Positions 8,626-17,742 of a stretch of DNA of 64,000 nucleotides are shown here, in pieces. Within the stretch, counting starts at the first letter, position 1; each line of letters opens with the position of its first letter. The stretch spans positions 1-64,000 of the forward strand of contig DVOO01000009.1 of the NCBI GenBank assembly GCA_018713515.1. The letters are read 5' to 3'. Origin of the DNA: Candidatus Scatomonas pullistercoris (lineage in GTDB: Bacteria > Bacillota > Clostridia > Lachnospirales > Lachnospiraceae). The notes under the pieces are model-generated. The model was not told the origin of the DNA and ran no database searches. It worked only from the letters and a program-made list of their open reading frames with translations. The position numbers and the translations under genes are program-made.

Positions 8626-9330
8626 ATGAGAGAGAGATTAAGAGCTTTTATGGATGAATTGCTGAAGGACATTCCCAAGAGCAGGAAAGTTCTGGAGCTG
8701 AAGGAAGAACTGATTGGAAATATGGAGGAGCGGTACGATGATCTGATCCGCCAGGGATACCGGGAGGAGGATGCGTATCAGTGCGCCCTGGATTCCGCAG
8801 GAGATGTGCGGGAACTGTTTCAGGAGTTTCTGGAACCGGGCAGCGGACAGGTGTCGGGGGAGGAAACCTTTGAGATACGGAGAAAGCGTTCACTTCTGAA
8901 CGCCGTTTCCGTCAGTCTGTACATTGTAGGATTTGCCGTCTGGATGATCATTGTGGCCATCGGCTACGGGGTCAGCTCCACCGGAGAAGTGAGCACGGTG
9001 TTTGGACTTTCCGGATTTATTGTAATGCTGATCTTCGTGGCCATTGCCACGGGGATTCGTGTATACTGCGCCAACATGTATCCCAGGTATCAGCGGCATG
9101 AAAAGCAGGACGATACCATTGTGGAAGAATTCAAGGCATGGAAGAGCGAATCAGACCGGAACCGGGAGATGCGAAAGGCCATTGACTCTGTCATCTGGCT
9201 GCTGGCTACGATCCTGTATTTTGTCATCAGCTTTGGAACCATGGCCTGGTATATCACCTGGGTGATCTGGCTGATTGCCCCCTGCGTGCAGACGATTGTA
9301 CACCTGCTGATGGATCAGGAGAGAAGATAA
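8626..9330 (+). CDS. HAAS/permease prefix-domain membrane protein
   Basis: A 234-residue protein. Residues 1-70 form the helical HAAS (DUF1700-like, permease prefix) domain: MRERLRAFMDELLKDIPKS, then EELIGNMEERYDDLIRQGYREEDA and DAYQCALDSAGDVRELF. Four hydrophobic membrane segments follow (about 90-115, 125-145, 185-205, 210-230). HAAS domains are typically found beside PadR regulators and DUF4097 proteins and are thought to signal from the membrane. It lies between exactly such genes. Its molecular role is not known. Confidence 0.85.
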   Translation: MRERLRAFMDELLKDIPKSRKVLELKEELIGNMEERYDDLIRQGYREEDAYQCALDSAGDVRELFQEFLEPGSGQVSGEETFEIRRKRSLLNAVSVSLYIVGFAVWMIIVAIGYGVSSTGEVSTVFGLSGFIVMLIFVAIATGIRVYCANMYPRYQRHEKQDDTIVEEFKAWKSESDRNREMRKAIDSVIWLLATILYFVISFGTMAWYITWVIWLIAPCVQTIVHLLMDQERR

Positions 9331-9342
9331 AAGGAGGCGGCT

Positions 9343-10314
9343 ATGCGGAGGGGAAAGGTTGTTTTAATTGTGATCCTGGCAGCTATAGCTTTCTTTTTTG
9401 TTACAGTTCTGATCTGGGGGATCCGGGCGGGCCAGGGAAGTTTCGGTGCTGATCTTCGGCGCAGCTTTTCAGTGGGTCAGTCAGAGCATACCCAGAATAT
9501 TGATCTGGAAGGAATTCAGAAGATCCGTCTGGACTATGACGCGGTGGATCTGACCATTGAACAGGGAAGCGGAAGCCAGATGGTCCTTACGGAATATTTC
9601 TCCGGTGACCCGAAAGAAGATAGCTATGCCAGGATCCAGAGAAATGTACAGGAAGGAGCAGTGACGGTTACCCAGGGAGATTCCTATCTTGGCTTCTGGT
9701 TTTTCAGCCTTGGAAACGGGATCCGGCGGGCGGAGATCACCATTCCGGAGGTGTATGCCGGAAAACTGGTCATACAGACAGACAGCGGCAATGTGGATGC
9801 GGAGAATCTGACCTGCGGGGAATTCACAGTGACGGCCGGAAGCGGAGATATCCGGCTGGAAGGACTGAAGGGGCAAAGCCTGGCAGTAACCACCGGGAGC
9901 GGCAATGTGACTGCATCCGAGTGCCGGGGAAGCTTTACGGTGGAGACGGGGAGCGGAGATATGCGCATTGAAGAGCAGTCCGGAGGCATCCGGGCGGAGA
10001 CGGGATCCGGAGATGTGGATCTGACGGAAGGAAGCGGAATCCGGGAAGTGAAGACGGGAAGCGGAGATATCCAGATGGACAGCGGGGAGGATGCGATCCG
10101 TGTAGAGACATCTTCCGGAGATGTCTGTATCCGGAAGCTTGAGAACAGTTCTTTCAGTCTTCAGACGGAGACAACCTCCGGGGATCTGAGCGGTTCCATT
10201 ATCCGGCAGATGGATGCGGATGAAGAGGAAAGAAATTATCAGGGCGTTTACGGGGACACTCCCCGTTTCCAGGTGGAGATTAAAACGGCAAGTGGAGATA
10301 TAAAACTGGATTAG
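9343..10314 (+). CDS. DUF4097-family surface beta-helix protein
   Basis: A 323-residue protein with one N-terminal membrane anchor (VVLIVILAAIAFFFVTVLIW) and then a long series of short beta repeats of the type TGSGD/TxSGDI about every 18-20 residues (AGSGDIRLEG, TGSGNVTASE, TGSGDMRIEE, TGSGDVDLTE, TSSGDVCIRK). This periodicity is typical of the DUF4097 beta-helix (adhesin-like) family. It is probably exposed outside the membrane and works with the preceding HAAS protein. Start GGAGG-N6-ATG. The repeats exist at protein level; the DNA is not a perfect tandem repeat. Confidence 0.85.
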   Translation: MRRGKVVLIVILAAIAFFFVTVLIWGIRAGQGSFGADLRRSFSVGQSEHTQNIDLEGIQKIRLDYDAVDLTIEQGSGSQMVLTEYFSGDPKEDSYARIQRNVQEGAVTVTQGDSYLGFWFFSLGNGIRRAEITIPEVYAGKLVIQTDSGNVDAENLTCGEFTVTAGSGDIRLEGLKGQSLAVTTGSGNVTASECRGSFTVETGSGDMRIEEQSGGIRAETGSGDVDLTEGSGIREVKTGSGDIQMDSGEDAIRVETSSGDVCIRKLENSSFSLQTETTSGDLSGSIIRQMDADEEERNYQGVYGDTPRFQVEIKTASGDIKLD

Positions 10315-10337
10315 ATGAAAACTGCGGCGGCGGGCAT

Positions 10338-10388
10338 AGAAGAAGTCTTCAGAAGAAAGCATTTGTCTTTTGAGAAGGCTTCTTTTTT
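10338..10388 (+). terminator. Probable terminator after the DUF4097 gene
   Basis: An imperfect hairpin (AGAAGTCTTCA against TGAGAAGGCTTCT) followed by TTTTTT. It separates the PadR operon from the fatty acid operon. Confidence 0.65.
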
Positions 10389-10453
10389 GCGGATATTTCC
10401 CGAAGACGGGAAGGAGGAAAGTGAAATTCCCGTGGATTTGTGCAGTTTTCAGC

Positions 10454-10495
10454 TTGACAATCCATATAAATATTATATACTTTAGGAGTCAAACT
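10454..10495 (+). promoter_or_regulatory. Fatty acid operon promoter with FabT-like operator
   Basis: TTGACA (10454-10459), 16 bases, TATACT (10476-10481). The -10 box runs straight into CTTTAGGAGTCAAACT (10480-10495). This resembles the FabT box TTTGANNNNTCAAA seen in Streptococcus and matches the site at the acpP promoter of this window in 11 of 16 positions, at the same place relative to the -10. A FabT-like MarR regulator is encoded at the end of this operon. The operator identification is inference. Confidence 0.65.
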
Positions 10496-10526
10496 ATTTT
10501 AGAATAAAAATAAATGGAGAATCAGT

Positions 10527-11486
10527 ATGAATGGAAGAATATGCGGTACGGGCTCTTATATACCCGGCAGGATACTGACCAACGATGATATCGCGCAGAT
10601 GGTGGAAACCAATGACGCCTGGATCCAGGAGCGCACCGGAATTGCCAGGCGGCACATTATTTCCGGCGACGAGTCTACCGCCACCATGTCCGCGGAGGCA
10701 TCAAAAAAGGCACTGGAGATGAGCGGTATCGCCCCGGAGGAGATCGATATGATCATCCTGTCTACGGCATCCCCCAATGCAGTAGTTCCCTGCGTGGCCT
10801 GCCAGGTCCAGGAGATGATTGGGGCAAAGAATGCGGTCTGCTACGATCTGAATGCAGCCTGCAGCGGTTTTCTGTACGCCTACTGCACCGCTCAGGCATT
10901 TATTCGCAGCGGGATTTACAAGACCATCCTGATTATCGGGGCGGAGAGCCTTTCCAATCTGGTAAACTGGAAAGACCGCAGCACCTGCATCCTCTTTGGA
11001 GACGGTGCCGGGGCTGCCGTGGTTCAGGCCGATCCGGACGCACCCTTTGAGTGCGTGCTGCATTCCGACGGATCCAAGGGAGATGCACTGGCCAAGGCAA
11101 CTCCGTACACCAAGGGTCTGCCGGAGGAAGCCTACAATATGACCATGGACGGCAAAGAAATTTTTATGTTTGCCGTGAAGCGGATTCCCGAGGTGGTGCG
11201 GGAGCTGATGGAGAAGCTGCCCATCTGCGCGGAGGATGTTGATCTTTTCGTGCTGCATCAGGCCAACGCAAGGATTGTGGAGGCGGCGGTGAAAAAGCTG
11301 AAGCTGCCTCTGGAAAAGTTCCCCATGGATATGCATGAATACGGAAATACTTCCTCGGCCAGCATTCCCATTCTGCTGGATGAGCTGAACCGGGCGGGAA
11401 GATTTAAGAAAGGCGACAAGCTGGTGATGATCGGTTTCGGCGGAGGCCTTACCTGGGGAGCCGCTTACCTGGAGTGGCAGGCGTAA
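10527..11486 (+). CDS. fabH: Beta-ketoacyl-ACP synthase III
   Basis: A 319-residue KAS III that condenses acetyl-CoA or a branched primer with malonyl-ACP to start fatty acid synthesis. The catalytic triad sits at the canonical places: C112 in NAACSGFLY, H244 in LHQANARI and N274 in GNTSSASIP. The C-terminal GFGGGLTWGA motif is also present. It is the first gene of the operon and lies behind the FabT-like operator. The 64-base gap to fabK holds no acpP, although many Clostridia carry one nearby. Start ATG after ATGGAGAATCAGT. Confidence 0.97.
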   Translation: MNGRICGTGSYIPGRILTNDDIAQMVETNDAWIQERTGIARRHIISGDESTATMSAEASKKALEMSGIAPEEIDMIILSTASPNAVVPCVACQVQEMIGAKNAVCYDLNAACSGFLYAYCTAQAFIRSGIYKTILIIGAESLSNLVNWKDRSTCILFGDGAGAAVVQADPDAPFECVLHSDGSKGDALAKATPYTKGLPEEAYNMTMDGKEIFMFAVKRIPEVVRELMEKLPICAEDVDLFVLHQANARIVEAAVKKLKLPLEKFPMDMHEYGNTSSASIPILLDELNRAGRFKKGDKLVMIGFGGGLTWGAAYLEWQA

Positions 11487-11550
11487 GTTTACTGTTCAGA
11501 AAAATCCGGTGTATATTATATAGAAGAAAGAGAGAAGAGAGGTTATCACA

Positions 11551-12489
11551 ATGCAGACAGAAGTGACGAAGTTGCTGGGAATTGAGTATCCGATTATTCA
11601 GGGCGGTATGGCCTGGGTGGCAGAGCACCATCTGGCTGCCGCTGTGTCTGAGGCCGGCGGTTTGGGTCTTATCGGCGCGGCTAACGCTCCGGCGGAGTGG
11701 GTGCGTGAAGAAATCCGCAAGGCAAAAGAACTGACAGACAAGCCTTTCGGCGTTAATATCATGCTGATGAGTCCCTATGCGGATGATGTGGCGAAGGTGG
11801 TTGCCGAGGAGGGTGTCAAGGTAGTCACCACCGGAGCCGGAAATCCCGGAAAATATCTGGCGGACTGGAAGGCGGCAGGTATCCGTGTGATCCCGGTCGT
11901 TGCTTCCGTGGCCCTGGCGAAAATGATGGAACGCGCCGGCGCTGACGCCGTAGTAGCGGAAGGAACAGAGTCCGGCGGCCATATCGGCGAGACCACCACT
12001 ATGGTTCTGGTGCCGCAGGTAGTGGACGCTGTGAAGATTCCGGTGATCGCGGCCGGCGGCATTGCTGACGGCAGAGGTATCGCGGCAGCCTTTATGCTGG
12101 GCGCCAAAGGCGTACAGCTGGGCACCCGGTTTGTGGCTTCCCAGGAGGCTGTAGTCCATCAGAACTATAAGGACTACATTGTGAAGGCAAAGGACATTGA
12201 TACGAGAGTGACCGGCCGGAGCACTGGTCATCCGGTGCGTGTTCTGCGCAATGCCGTCACCAAGGAATATCTGGAGCTGGAGAAGAAGGGGGCAACCTTC
12301 GAGGAACTGGAGCACCTGACCGTGGGAGGCCTGCGCCGGGCGGTACAGGAAGGAGATACCAGGACGGGAAGCCTGATGTCCGGACAGATCGCCGGAATGA
12401 TCCGCGACATCCCCACCTGTAAAGAGATTATCGGCCGTCTGGTAGCCGAGACTGACAAACTCATGAAAGGAACCGGAATCTATGAGTAA
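11551..12489 (+). CDS. fabK: Enoyl-ACP reductase II (FMN-dependent)
   Basis: A 312-residue flavoprotein of the NPD/FabK family that performs the last reduction in each elongation cycle, replacing FabI. Seen: IIQGGMAWVAEHHLAAAVSEAGGLGLI at the N-terminus, GTESGGHIGE and VIAAGGIADGRGIAAAF with GAKGVQLGTRF, the usual flavin and phosphate-binding blocks. FabK enzymes are known to be insensitive to triclosan. The gene overlaps fabD by 8 bases, implying translational coupling. Ribosome site GAGAGG. Confidence 0.95.
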   Translation: MQTEVTKLLGIEYPIIQGGMAWVAEHHLAAAVSEAGGLGLIGAANAPAEWVREEIRKAKELTDKPFGVNIMLMSPYADDVAKVVAEEGVKVVTTGAGNPGKYLADWKAAGIRVIPVVASVALAKMMERAGADAVVAEGTESGGHIGETTTMVLVPQVVDAVKIPVIAAGGIADGRGIAAAFMLGAKGVQLGTRFVASQEAVVHQNYKDYIVKAKDIDTRVTGRSTGHPVRVLRNAVTKEYLELEKKGATFEELEHLTVGGLRRAVQEGDTRTGSLMSGQIAGMIRDIPTCKEIIGRLVAETDKLMKGTGIYE

Positions 12490-13402
12490 GACCGCATTTA
12501 TCTTCCCGGGCCAGGGCTCGCAGAAGGCAGGCATGGGAAAAGATTTTTATGAGAGATACCCGAAGGCGGCAGAGATCTATGACATGGCCTCCGACTTTCT
12601 GAAACTGGATATGAAGGCGCTCTGCTTTGAGGAAAATGACAAGCTGGATCTCACGGAGTACACCCAGGCGGCGCTGGTAACTACCTGTCTGGCTATGGAG
12701 CGTGTACTGGCCGATGCCGGCGTAAAAGCAGATATTACCGCGGGCTTGAGTCTCGGGGAGTACTGTGCCATTCATGTGGCCGGCGGCATGAGCGCTGCCG
12801 ATGCCATCCGGACTGTCCGGGAGAGAGGAATTCTCATGCAGGATACCGTTCCCGCCGGAGAGGGCGGCATGGCGGCTGTGCTGGGCATGGACGCGGCGGC
12901 CATTGAGGAAGGACTGCAGGGCATTGAGGGAGCCTGGATTGCCAATTACAACTGTCCTGGGCAGATTGTCATCACCGGCCAAAAGGCTGCTGTGGATCAG
13001 GCGGCGGAGGTGCTGAGGGAGAAGGGGGCCAGGAGGGTGCTGCCTTTAAATGTCAGCGGTCCCTTCCATTCTCCCATGCTGGAGCCGGCGGGGGAGAAAC
13101 TTCTGGAGACGCTGAATCAGGTGGAGTTCACATCCCTTCAGATTCCCTACGTGACCAACGTGACGGCGGAGCCTGTAACGGATATCCGTCAGACAAAGGA
13201 TCTGCTGAAGCGCCAGGTATATTCTTCTGTGCGCTGGCAGCAGAGCATGGAGTACATGCTGGCAAACGGAGTGGATACTTTTGTGGAGATCGGGCCGGGC
13301 AAGACTCTGACCGGATTCCTGCGCAAAATTGACAGAAGCGCCGCTGTCTATCAGGTGGGCTGCTGCGAGGATATTGAGAAAGTGGCTGCGGCCTTAGTCT
13401 AG
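12482..13402 (+). CDS. fabD: Malonyl-CoA:ACP transacylase
   Basis: A 306-residue acyltransferase that loads malonate onto acyl carrier protein. Motifs are [12 protein letters not shown] at the N-terminus, the nucleophile elbow [10 protein letters not shown] (Leu where GHSLGE is usual) and the catalytic histidine in [12 protein letters not shown]. The C-terminal [13 protein letters not shown] is typical. Length is normal. It overlaps fabK and precedes fabG by 10 bases. Confidence 0.96.
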   Translation: MSKTAFIFPGQGSQKAGMGKDFYERYPKAAEIYDMASDFLKLDMKALCFEENDKLDLTEYTQAALVTTCLAMERVLADAGVKADITAGLSLGEYCAIHVAGGMSAADAIRTVRERGILMQDTVPAGEGGMAAVLGMDAAAIEEGLQGIEGAWIANYNCPGQIVITGQKAAVDQAAEVLREKGARRVLPLNVSGPFHSPMLEPAGEKLLETLNQVEFTSLQIPYVTNVTAEPVTDIRQTKDLLKRQVYSSVRWQQSMEYMLANGVDTFVEIGPGKTLTGFLRKIDRSAAVYQVGCCEDIEKVAAALV

Positions 13403-13412
13403 GAGGATAGGA

Positions 13413-14153
13413 ATGACTGATAAGAAAGTTGCTGTAGTGACGGGAGCTTCCCGGGGAATCGGGAGAGCCATTGCCCTGGAGCTGGGCAGAAGAGGAATTT
13501 TTGTGGTGGTCAACTACAATGGGTCCGCAGAAAAAGCGGAGGCTGTCAGAGAGGAGATCGCGGCAGCAGGGGGCGAGGCCTGCGTCATGCAGTGCGATGT
13601 GTCCGACTACGGGGCCTGTGAGACGTTTCTCAAACAGGTGATCAAAGAATATAAGCGCATTGATATCTTGGTCAACAACGCGGGCGTCACCCGGGACGGC
13701 CTGCTGATGCAGATGAAGGAGGAGGACTTCGATGTGGTGCTGAATACCAATCTGAAGGGAGCTTTCCACACAATCCGGTTTGCCGCCCGGCAGATGCTGA
13801 AGCAGAGAAGCGGGCGGATCATCAACCTGTCCTCCGTAGTGGGAATCCGCGGGAACGGCGGCCAGGTGAACTACAGCGCCTCCAAGGCGGGCGTCATCGG
13901 TCTTACCAAGTCAGCAGCCAAGGAGCTGGCTTCCAGAGGAATCACAGTCAACGCCATCGCTCCGGGCTTTATCGAAACGGAGATGACAGAAGTCCTGCCG
14001 GAGGAGGTCAAGGAGGCAACTCTGAAGGAAATTCCCCTGCAGAAATTCGGAAAACCGGAAGATGTGGCAAAGACTGTGGCCTTTCTGGCCTCGGATGAGG
14101 CAGCATATATTACCGGTCAGGTGCTGTGCGTAGACGGCGGCATGGCGATGTAA
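13413..14153 (+). CDS. fabG: 3-oxoacyl-ACP reductase
   Basis: A 246-residue short-chain dehydrogenase/reductase that reduces beta-ketoacyl-ACP with NADPH. Seen: the Rossmann motif [16 protein letters not shown], the catalytic serine region NLSSVVG, YSASKAG (YxxxK) and the C-terminal [14 protein letters not shown]. Its place between fabD and fabF fixes its role. GGAGG precedes the ATG. Confidence 0.96.
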   Translation: MTDKKVAVVTGASRGIGRAIALELGRRGIFVVVNYNGSAEKAEAVREEIAAAGGEACVMQCDVSDYGACETFLKQVIKEYKRIDILVNNAGVTRDGLLMQMKEEDFDVVLNTNLKGAFHTIRFAARQMLKQRSGRIINLSSVVGIRGNGGQVNYSASKAGVIGLTKSAAKELASRGITVNAIAPGFIETEMTEVLPEEVKEATLKEIPLQKFGKPEDVAKTVAFLASDEAAYITGQVLCVDGGMAM

Positions 14154-14168
14154 AGGAGATAGAGAGAA

Positions 14169-15407
14169 ATGAAAAGAAGAGTTGTAATCACCGGCCTTGG
14201 CGCCGTAACTCCCCTGGGAAATAATGTGGACGACTTCTGGGCAGGCATTCAGGCAGGAAAAGTGGGCATCGGCCCCATCACAAAGTTTGATACCGCAGAT
14301 TATAAGGTAAAGATCGCGGCGGAGGTGAAGGATTTTAAAGCCGCTGACCATATGGATTTCAAGGCCGCCAAGAGGATGGAAAATTTTTCTCAGTACGCGG
14401 TGGCGGCTGCAAAGGAAGCCTTTGCAATGGCAGGGCTTGATATGAGCAAGGAGGATCCTTTCCGGGTAGGCGTAATCGTGGGCTCCGGCGTGGGAAGCCT
14501 GCAGGCCATTGAGAGAGAATACAAAAAACTGCTGGAGAAAGGGCCTTCCCGGGTCAATCTGATGCTGGTTCCCATGATGATCTCCAACATGGCGGCGGGG
14601 AATGTCTCCATTCAGCTGGGCGCAAAAGGCAAGTGCACCGATGTGGTGACGGCCTGCGCTTCCGGCACCCATAGCATCGGCGATGCCTTCCGGGCCATTG
14701 AGTACGGCGATGCCGATGTAATGATCGCCGGAGGAACCGAGAATGCCATTACACCGGTGGGTGTTTCCGGATTTACCAACATGACCGCTCTGACTACCTG
14801 CAACGATCCTGAGCGGGCATCTATCCCCTTTGACAAGGACAGGAGCGGCTTCGTCCTGGGCGAGGGCGCAGGCATCGTGATCCTGGAGGAGCTGGAGCAC
14901 GCACGGGCCAGGGGAGCAAAGATCCTGGCCGAAATGGTGGGCTACGGCGCCACCGGCGATGCGTACCATATCACCGCGCCCATTGAGGACGGTTCCGGCG
15001 CGGCCAAGGCCATGAGTCTGGCCATGGAGGAGGCTGGGGTGAAGCCGGAGGAAGTGGACTATGTAAACGCCCATGGAACCAGCACGCCCTTAAACGACCT
15101 GTCTGAGACCAGGGCCATCAAGCTGGCCTTCGAGGATGCGGCATACAAGCTGAAAATTAATTCCACCAAATCCATGATCGGCCATCTGCTGGGAGCAGCC
15201 GGCGGCGTGGAGTGCGTGGTCTGCGTCAAGAGCCTGATGGAAGGCTTTATACATCAGACCGTTGGAAGCAGAGAGACTGAGGGCGAGTGCGATCTGGATT
15301 ACTGCATCGGCGCGCCGGTGAAGCAGGATATCCGCTATGCCATGACCAATTCTCTGGGATTCGGCGGACACAACGCTACCCTGCTTCTGAAAAAATGGGA
15401 AGGCTGA
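14169..15407 (+). CDS. fabF: Beta-ketoacyl-ACP synthase II
   Basis: A 412-residue KAS II that elongates acyl-ACP chains. The cysteine-histidine-histidine triad is visible in TACASGTHSIGDAF, NAHGTSTPLND and KSMIGHLLGAAGG. NSLGFGGHNATLLLKKWE ends the protein, as usual. It is the only elongating KAS in the window. AAAGGAGATAGAGAGAA precedes the ATG. Confidence 0.97.
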   Translation: MKRRVVITGLGAVTPLGNNVDDFWAGIQAGKVGIGPITKFDTADYKVKIAAEVKDFKAADHMDFKAAKRMENFSQYAVAAAKEAFAMAGLDMSKEDPFRVGVIVGSGVGSLQAIEREYKKLLEKGPSRVNLMLVPMMISNMAAGNVSIQLGAKGKCTDVVTACASGTHSIGDAFRAIEYGDADVMIAGGTENAITPVGVSGFTNMTALTTCNDPERASIPFDKDRSGFVLGEGAGIVILEELEHARARGAKILAEMVGYGATGDAYHITAPIEDGSGAAKAMSLAMEEAGVKPEEVDYVNAHGTSTPLNDLSETRAIKLAFEDAAYKLKINSTKSMIGHLLGAAGGVECVVCVKSLMEGFIHQTVGSRETEGECDLDYCIGAPVKQDIRYAMTNSLGFGGHNATLLLKKWEG

Positions 15408-15423
15408 CGGAGGTGCCGGTAAG

Positions 15424-15885
15424 ATGAATGTAGAAGAAATCAGTAAACTGATCGAAGTATTTGCAAAATCAGGACTTCAGGAATTTACTTATGAGGAGGA
15501 GGGCATGAAGCTGTCTCTCCAGGGAAAGCAGAATACCGTTGCGGTCAGCGCTGCTCCGGCTACTGCGCCGGAGACGGCTGTGCAGACAGCGGCTCTGGCG
15601 CCAGTCCCGGCTGAACAGCCGGCCGCTCCGGCTGTTGAGAAAAAGGAGGGAATGATCATTACCTCCCCGCTGGTGGGCGTATTTTACGCAGCTCCTTCTG
15701 AGGACGCGGCTCCTTATGTATCCGTGGGCGACGCGGTGAAGCAGGGCCAGGTGGTGGCCATTGTGGAGGCCATGAAGCTGATGAATGAGATTGAGAGCGA
15801 TTACAGCGGAACTGTGGCCGAGATCCTGGTGGAAAACGGCCAGGCTGTGGAGTACGGCCAGCCCCTGTTCCGGATTGTGCCGTAA
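15424..15885 (+). CDS. accB: Biotin carboxyl carrier protein of acetyl-CoA carboxylase
   Basis: A 153-residue BCCP. An N-terminal helical part ([21 protein letters not shown]) leads through an Ala/Pro/Glu-rich linker (about residues 40-75) to the biotinyl domain with [12 protein letters not shown], whose lysine carries biotin. It acts with AccC and the carboxyltransferase encoded just downstream to make malonyl-CoA. Length and order are typical. Confidence 0.96.
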   Translation: MNVEEISKLIEVFAKSGLQEFTYEEEGMKLSLQGKQNTVAVSAAPATAPETAVQTAALAPVPAEQPAAPAVEKKEGMIITSPLVGVFYAAPSEDAAPYVSVGDAVKQGQVVAIVEAMKLMNEIESDYSGTVAEILVENGQAVEYGQPLFRIVP

Positions 15886-15898
15886 GGAGGACGAGAAT

Positions 15899-16327
15899 AT
15901 GAACAGTCTTGGAATTGAAGAAATCAAACAGATCATTCCCCACCGACATCCGTTTCTGCTGGTGGATGCCATTGAAGATTACAAACCCGGAGAGTACGCC
16001 GTGGGATATAAATGCGTAACTTACCGGGAAGACTTTTTCGCAGGCCATTTTCCAGAAGAGCCGGTGATGCCCGGAGTGCTCATTATTGAGGCACTGGCCC
16101 AGGTGGGCGCCGTGGCTATCCTTTCGCTGGAAGAAAACAAGGGAAAGATTGCCTTTTTCGGCGGCATCGATAAATGCCGCTTCAAAAATAAAGTCCGCCC
16201 CGGCGACAAGCTGCGGCTGGAGACAAAGATCATTAAACGAAAAGGGCCTGTGGGCATCGGCGAGGCGGTGGCCACAGTGGACGGCCGGGTCGCGGCGAAG
16301 GCAGAGCTTACCTTTATGATCGGTTAA
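15899..16327 (+). CDS. fabZ: 3-hydroxyacyl-ACP dehydratase
   Basis: A 142-residue hot-dog fold dehydratase. The true start is the ATG ([20 protein letters not shown]) after AAGGAGG; the ORF track begins 38 codons too early, inside accB in another frame. The catalytic histidine is in [22 protein letters not shown], and the glutamate lies in [13 protein letters not shown]. It removes water to make enoyl-ACP for FabK. No fabA/fabM-like isomerase is in the operon, so the route to unsaturated fatty acids is not visible here. Confidence 0.96.
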   Translation: MNSLGIEEIKQIIPHRHPFLLVDAIEDYKPGEYAVGYKCVTYREDFFAGHFPEEPVMPGVLIIEALAQVGAVAILSLEENKGKIAFFGGIDKCRFKNKVRPGDKLRLETKIIKRKGPVGIGEAVATVDGRVAAKAELTFMIG

Positions 16328-16383
16328 AAAATTATCCTGAAAAGCTGCGGGCCGCAAAGGCCCCAGGTAAAAAAGAGGAAACT

Positions 16384-17724
16384 ATGATAAAAAAGATTTT
16401 GATTGCAAACCGGGGAGAGATTGCTGTGCGGATCATCCGGGCCTGCCGGGAAATGGGTATTGCCACGGTGGCCGTCTATTCCGAAGCGGACCGGGACGCG
16501 CTTCACACCCAGCTGGCGGATGAAGCCATCTGTATCGGTCCGGCCCCCTCTTCCCAGAGTTATCTGAACATGCAGCAGATCATCAGCGCAACGATTGTGT
16601 CCGGGGCGGACGCTATCCATCCCGGGTTTGGCTTCCTGTCAGAGAACAGCCGTTTTGTAAAGCTCTGCGAGGAGTGCAATATTACCTTTATCGGCCCGGA
16701 TTCCGAGACTATCGAGAAGCTGGGCAACAAGTCTGAGGCAAGAAACACCATGATGGCGGCAGGTGTGCCGGTCATACCGGGAACAACGGAGCCCATCTAT
16801 GACGTCCGGAACGGAAAGAAAGAGGCGGAGCGCATCGGCTATCCGGTGATGATCAAGGCGGCTCTGGGCGGCGGAGGAAAGGGCATGCGCACCGCCTTCA
16901 CCCCGGAGGAATTTGAAAATGCTTTCCAGACTGCCCAGACTGAGGCAAAAAAGGCCTTTGGGGACGATACCATGTATATTGAACATTTCGTGGAACATCC
17001 CCGGCATATCGAATTTCAGATCCTGGCAGATAGCAGGGGCAATGTGATTCATCTGGGCGAGAGAGACTGTTCCATCCAGAGAAATCATCAGAAGGTCATC
17101 GAGGAGGCGCCCTGCACGGCTATTTCCGACAAACTGCGGAAGAAAATGGGGGAGGCGGCCGTGAAGGCCGCGAAGGCTGCCCATTACGTGAACGCGGGAA
17201 CCATCGAGTTTCTGCTGGAGAAAAATGAGCAGTTTTATTTCATGGAAATGAACACCCGGATCCAGGTAGAGCACCCGGTGACGGAGTGGGTGACAGGTCT
17301 GGATCTTATCAAGGAGCAGATCCGCATTGCCTCCGGGCTTCCCCTGACGGTATCCCAGAAGGACATCCGGATTTCCGGACATGCCATCGAGTGCCGGATC
17401 AATGCAGAGAATCCGGATAAAAATTTCCGCCCTTCCCCTGGACAGATTGAGACGCTGTATCTGCCGGGCGGCTGCGGCGTGCGGATGGATACGGCCGTGT
17501 ACTGCGGCTATACCATCCCGCCCTATTACGATTCCATGATCGCCAAGCTCATCGTCCATGGCAGAGACAGAAAAGAGGCCATTGCCAAGATGATCAGCGC
17601 TCTGGGAGAAGTGATTGTGGAGGGCATCGACACCAATGTGGATTATCTTTACCGGATCCTGAACGAGCCGGATTATCAGGCGGGCCGGACAGATATTGAG
17701 TATCTGAACACCCACCATATCTGA
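16384..17724 (+). CDS. accC: Biotin carboxylase subunit of acetyl-CoA carboxylase
   Basis: A 446-residue ATP-grasp enzyme that carboxylates biotin on AccB using bicarbonate and ATP. Seen: [24 protein letters not shown] at the N-terminus, the glycine-rich ATP loop [29 protein letters not shown], and the active-site [16 protein letters not shown]. Normal length. It is preceded by 56 untranslated bases after fabZ. Confidence 0.97.
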   Translation: MIKKILIANRGEIAVRIIRACREMGIATVAVYSEADRDALHTQLADEAICIGPAPSSQSYLNMQQIISATIVSGADAIHPGFGFLSENSRFVKLCEECNITFIGPDSETIEKLGNKSEARNTMMAAGVPVIPGTTEPIYDVRNGKKEAERIGYPVMIKAALGGGGKGMRTAFTPEEFENAFQTAQTEAKKAFGDDTMYIEHFVEHPRHIEFQILADSRGNVIHLGERDCSIQRNHQKVIEEAPCTAISDKLRKKMGEAAVKAAKAAHYVNAGTIEFLLEKNEQFYFMEMNTRIQVEHPVTEWVTGLDLIKEQIRIASGLPLTVSQKDIRISGHAIECRINAENPDKNFRPSPGQIETLYLPGGCGVRMDTAVYCGYTIPPYYDSMIAKLIVHGRDRKEAIAKMISALGEVIVEGIDTNVDYLYRILNEPDYQAGRTDIEYLNTHHI

Positions 17725-17742
17725 AAGCAGGAATAACAGGTT

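Noticed and set aside
9780-10140. Possible tandem repeat DNA
   Set aside because: The repetition (SGD motifs) is at protein level in a DUF4097 beta-helix; the DNA copies differ, so it is not a DNA repeat element.
10701-11336. Long antisense ORFs in the fab operon (also 11449-12534, 13911-15074, 16639-17934)
   Set aside because: Typical GC-rich antisense shadows of well-identified genes, with no ribosome site or family motifs.
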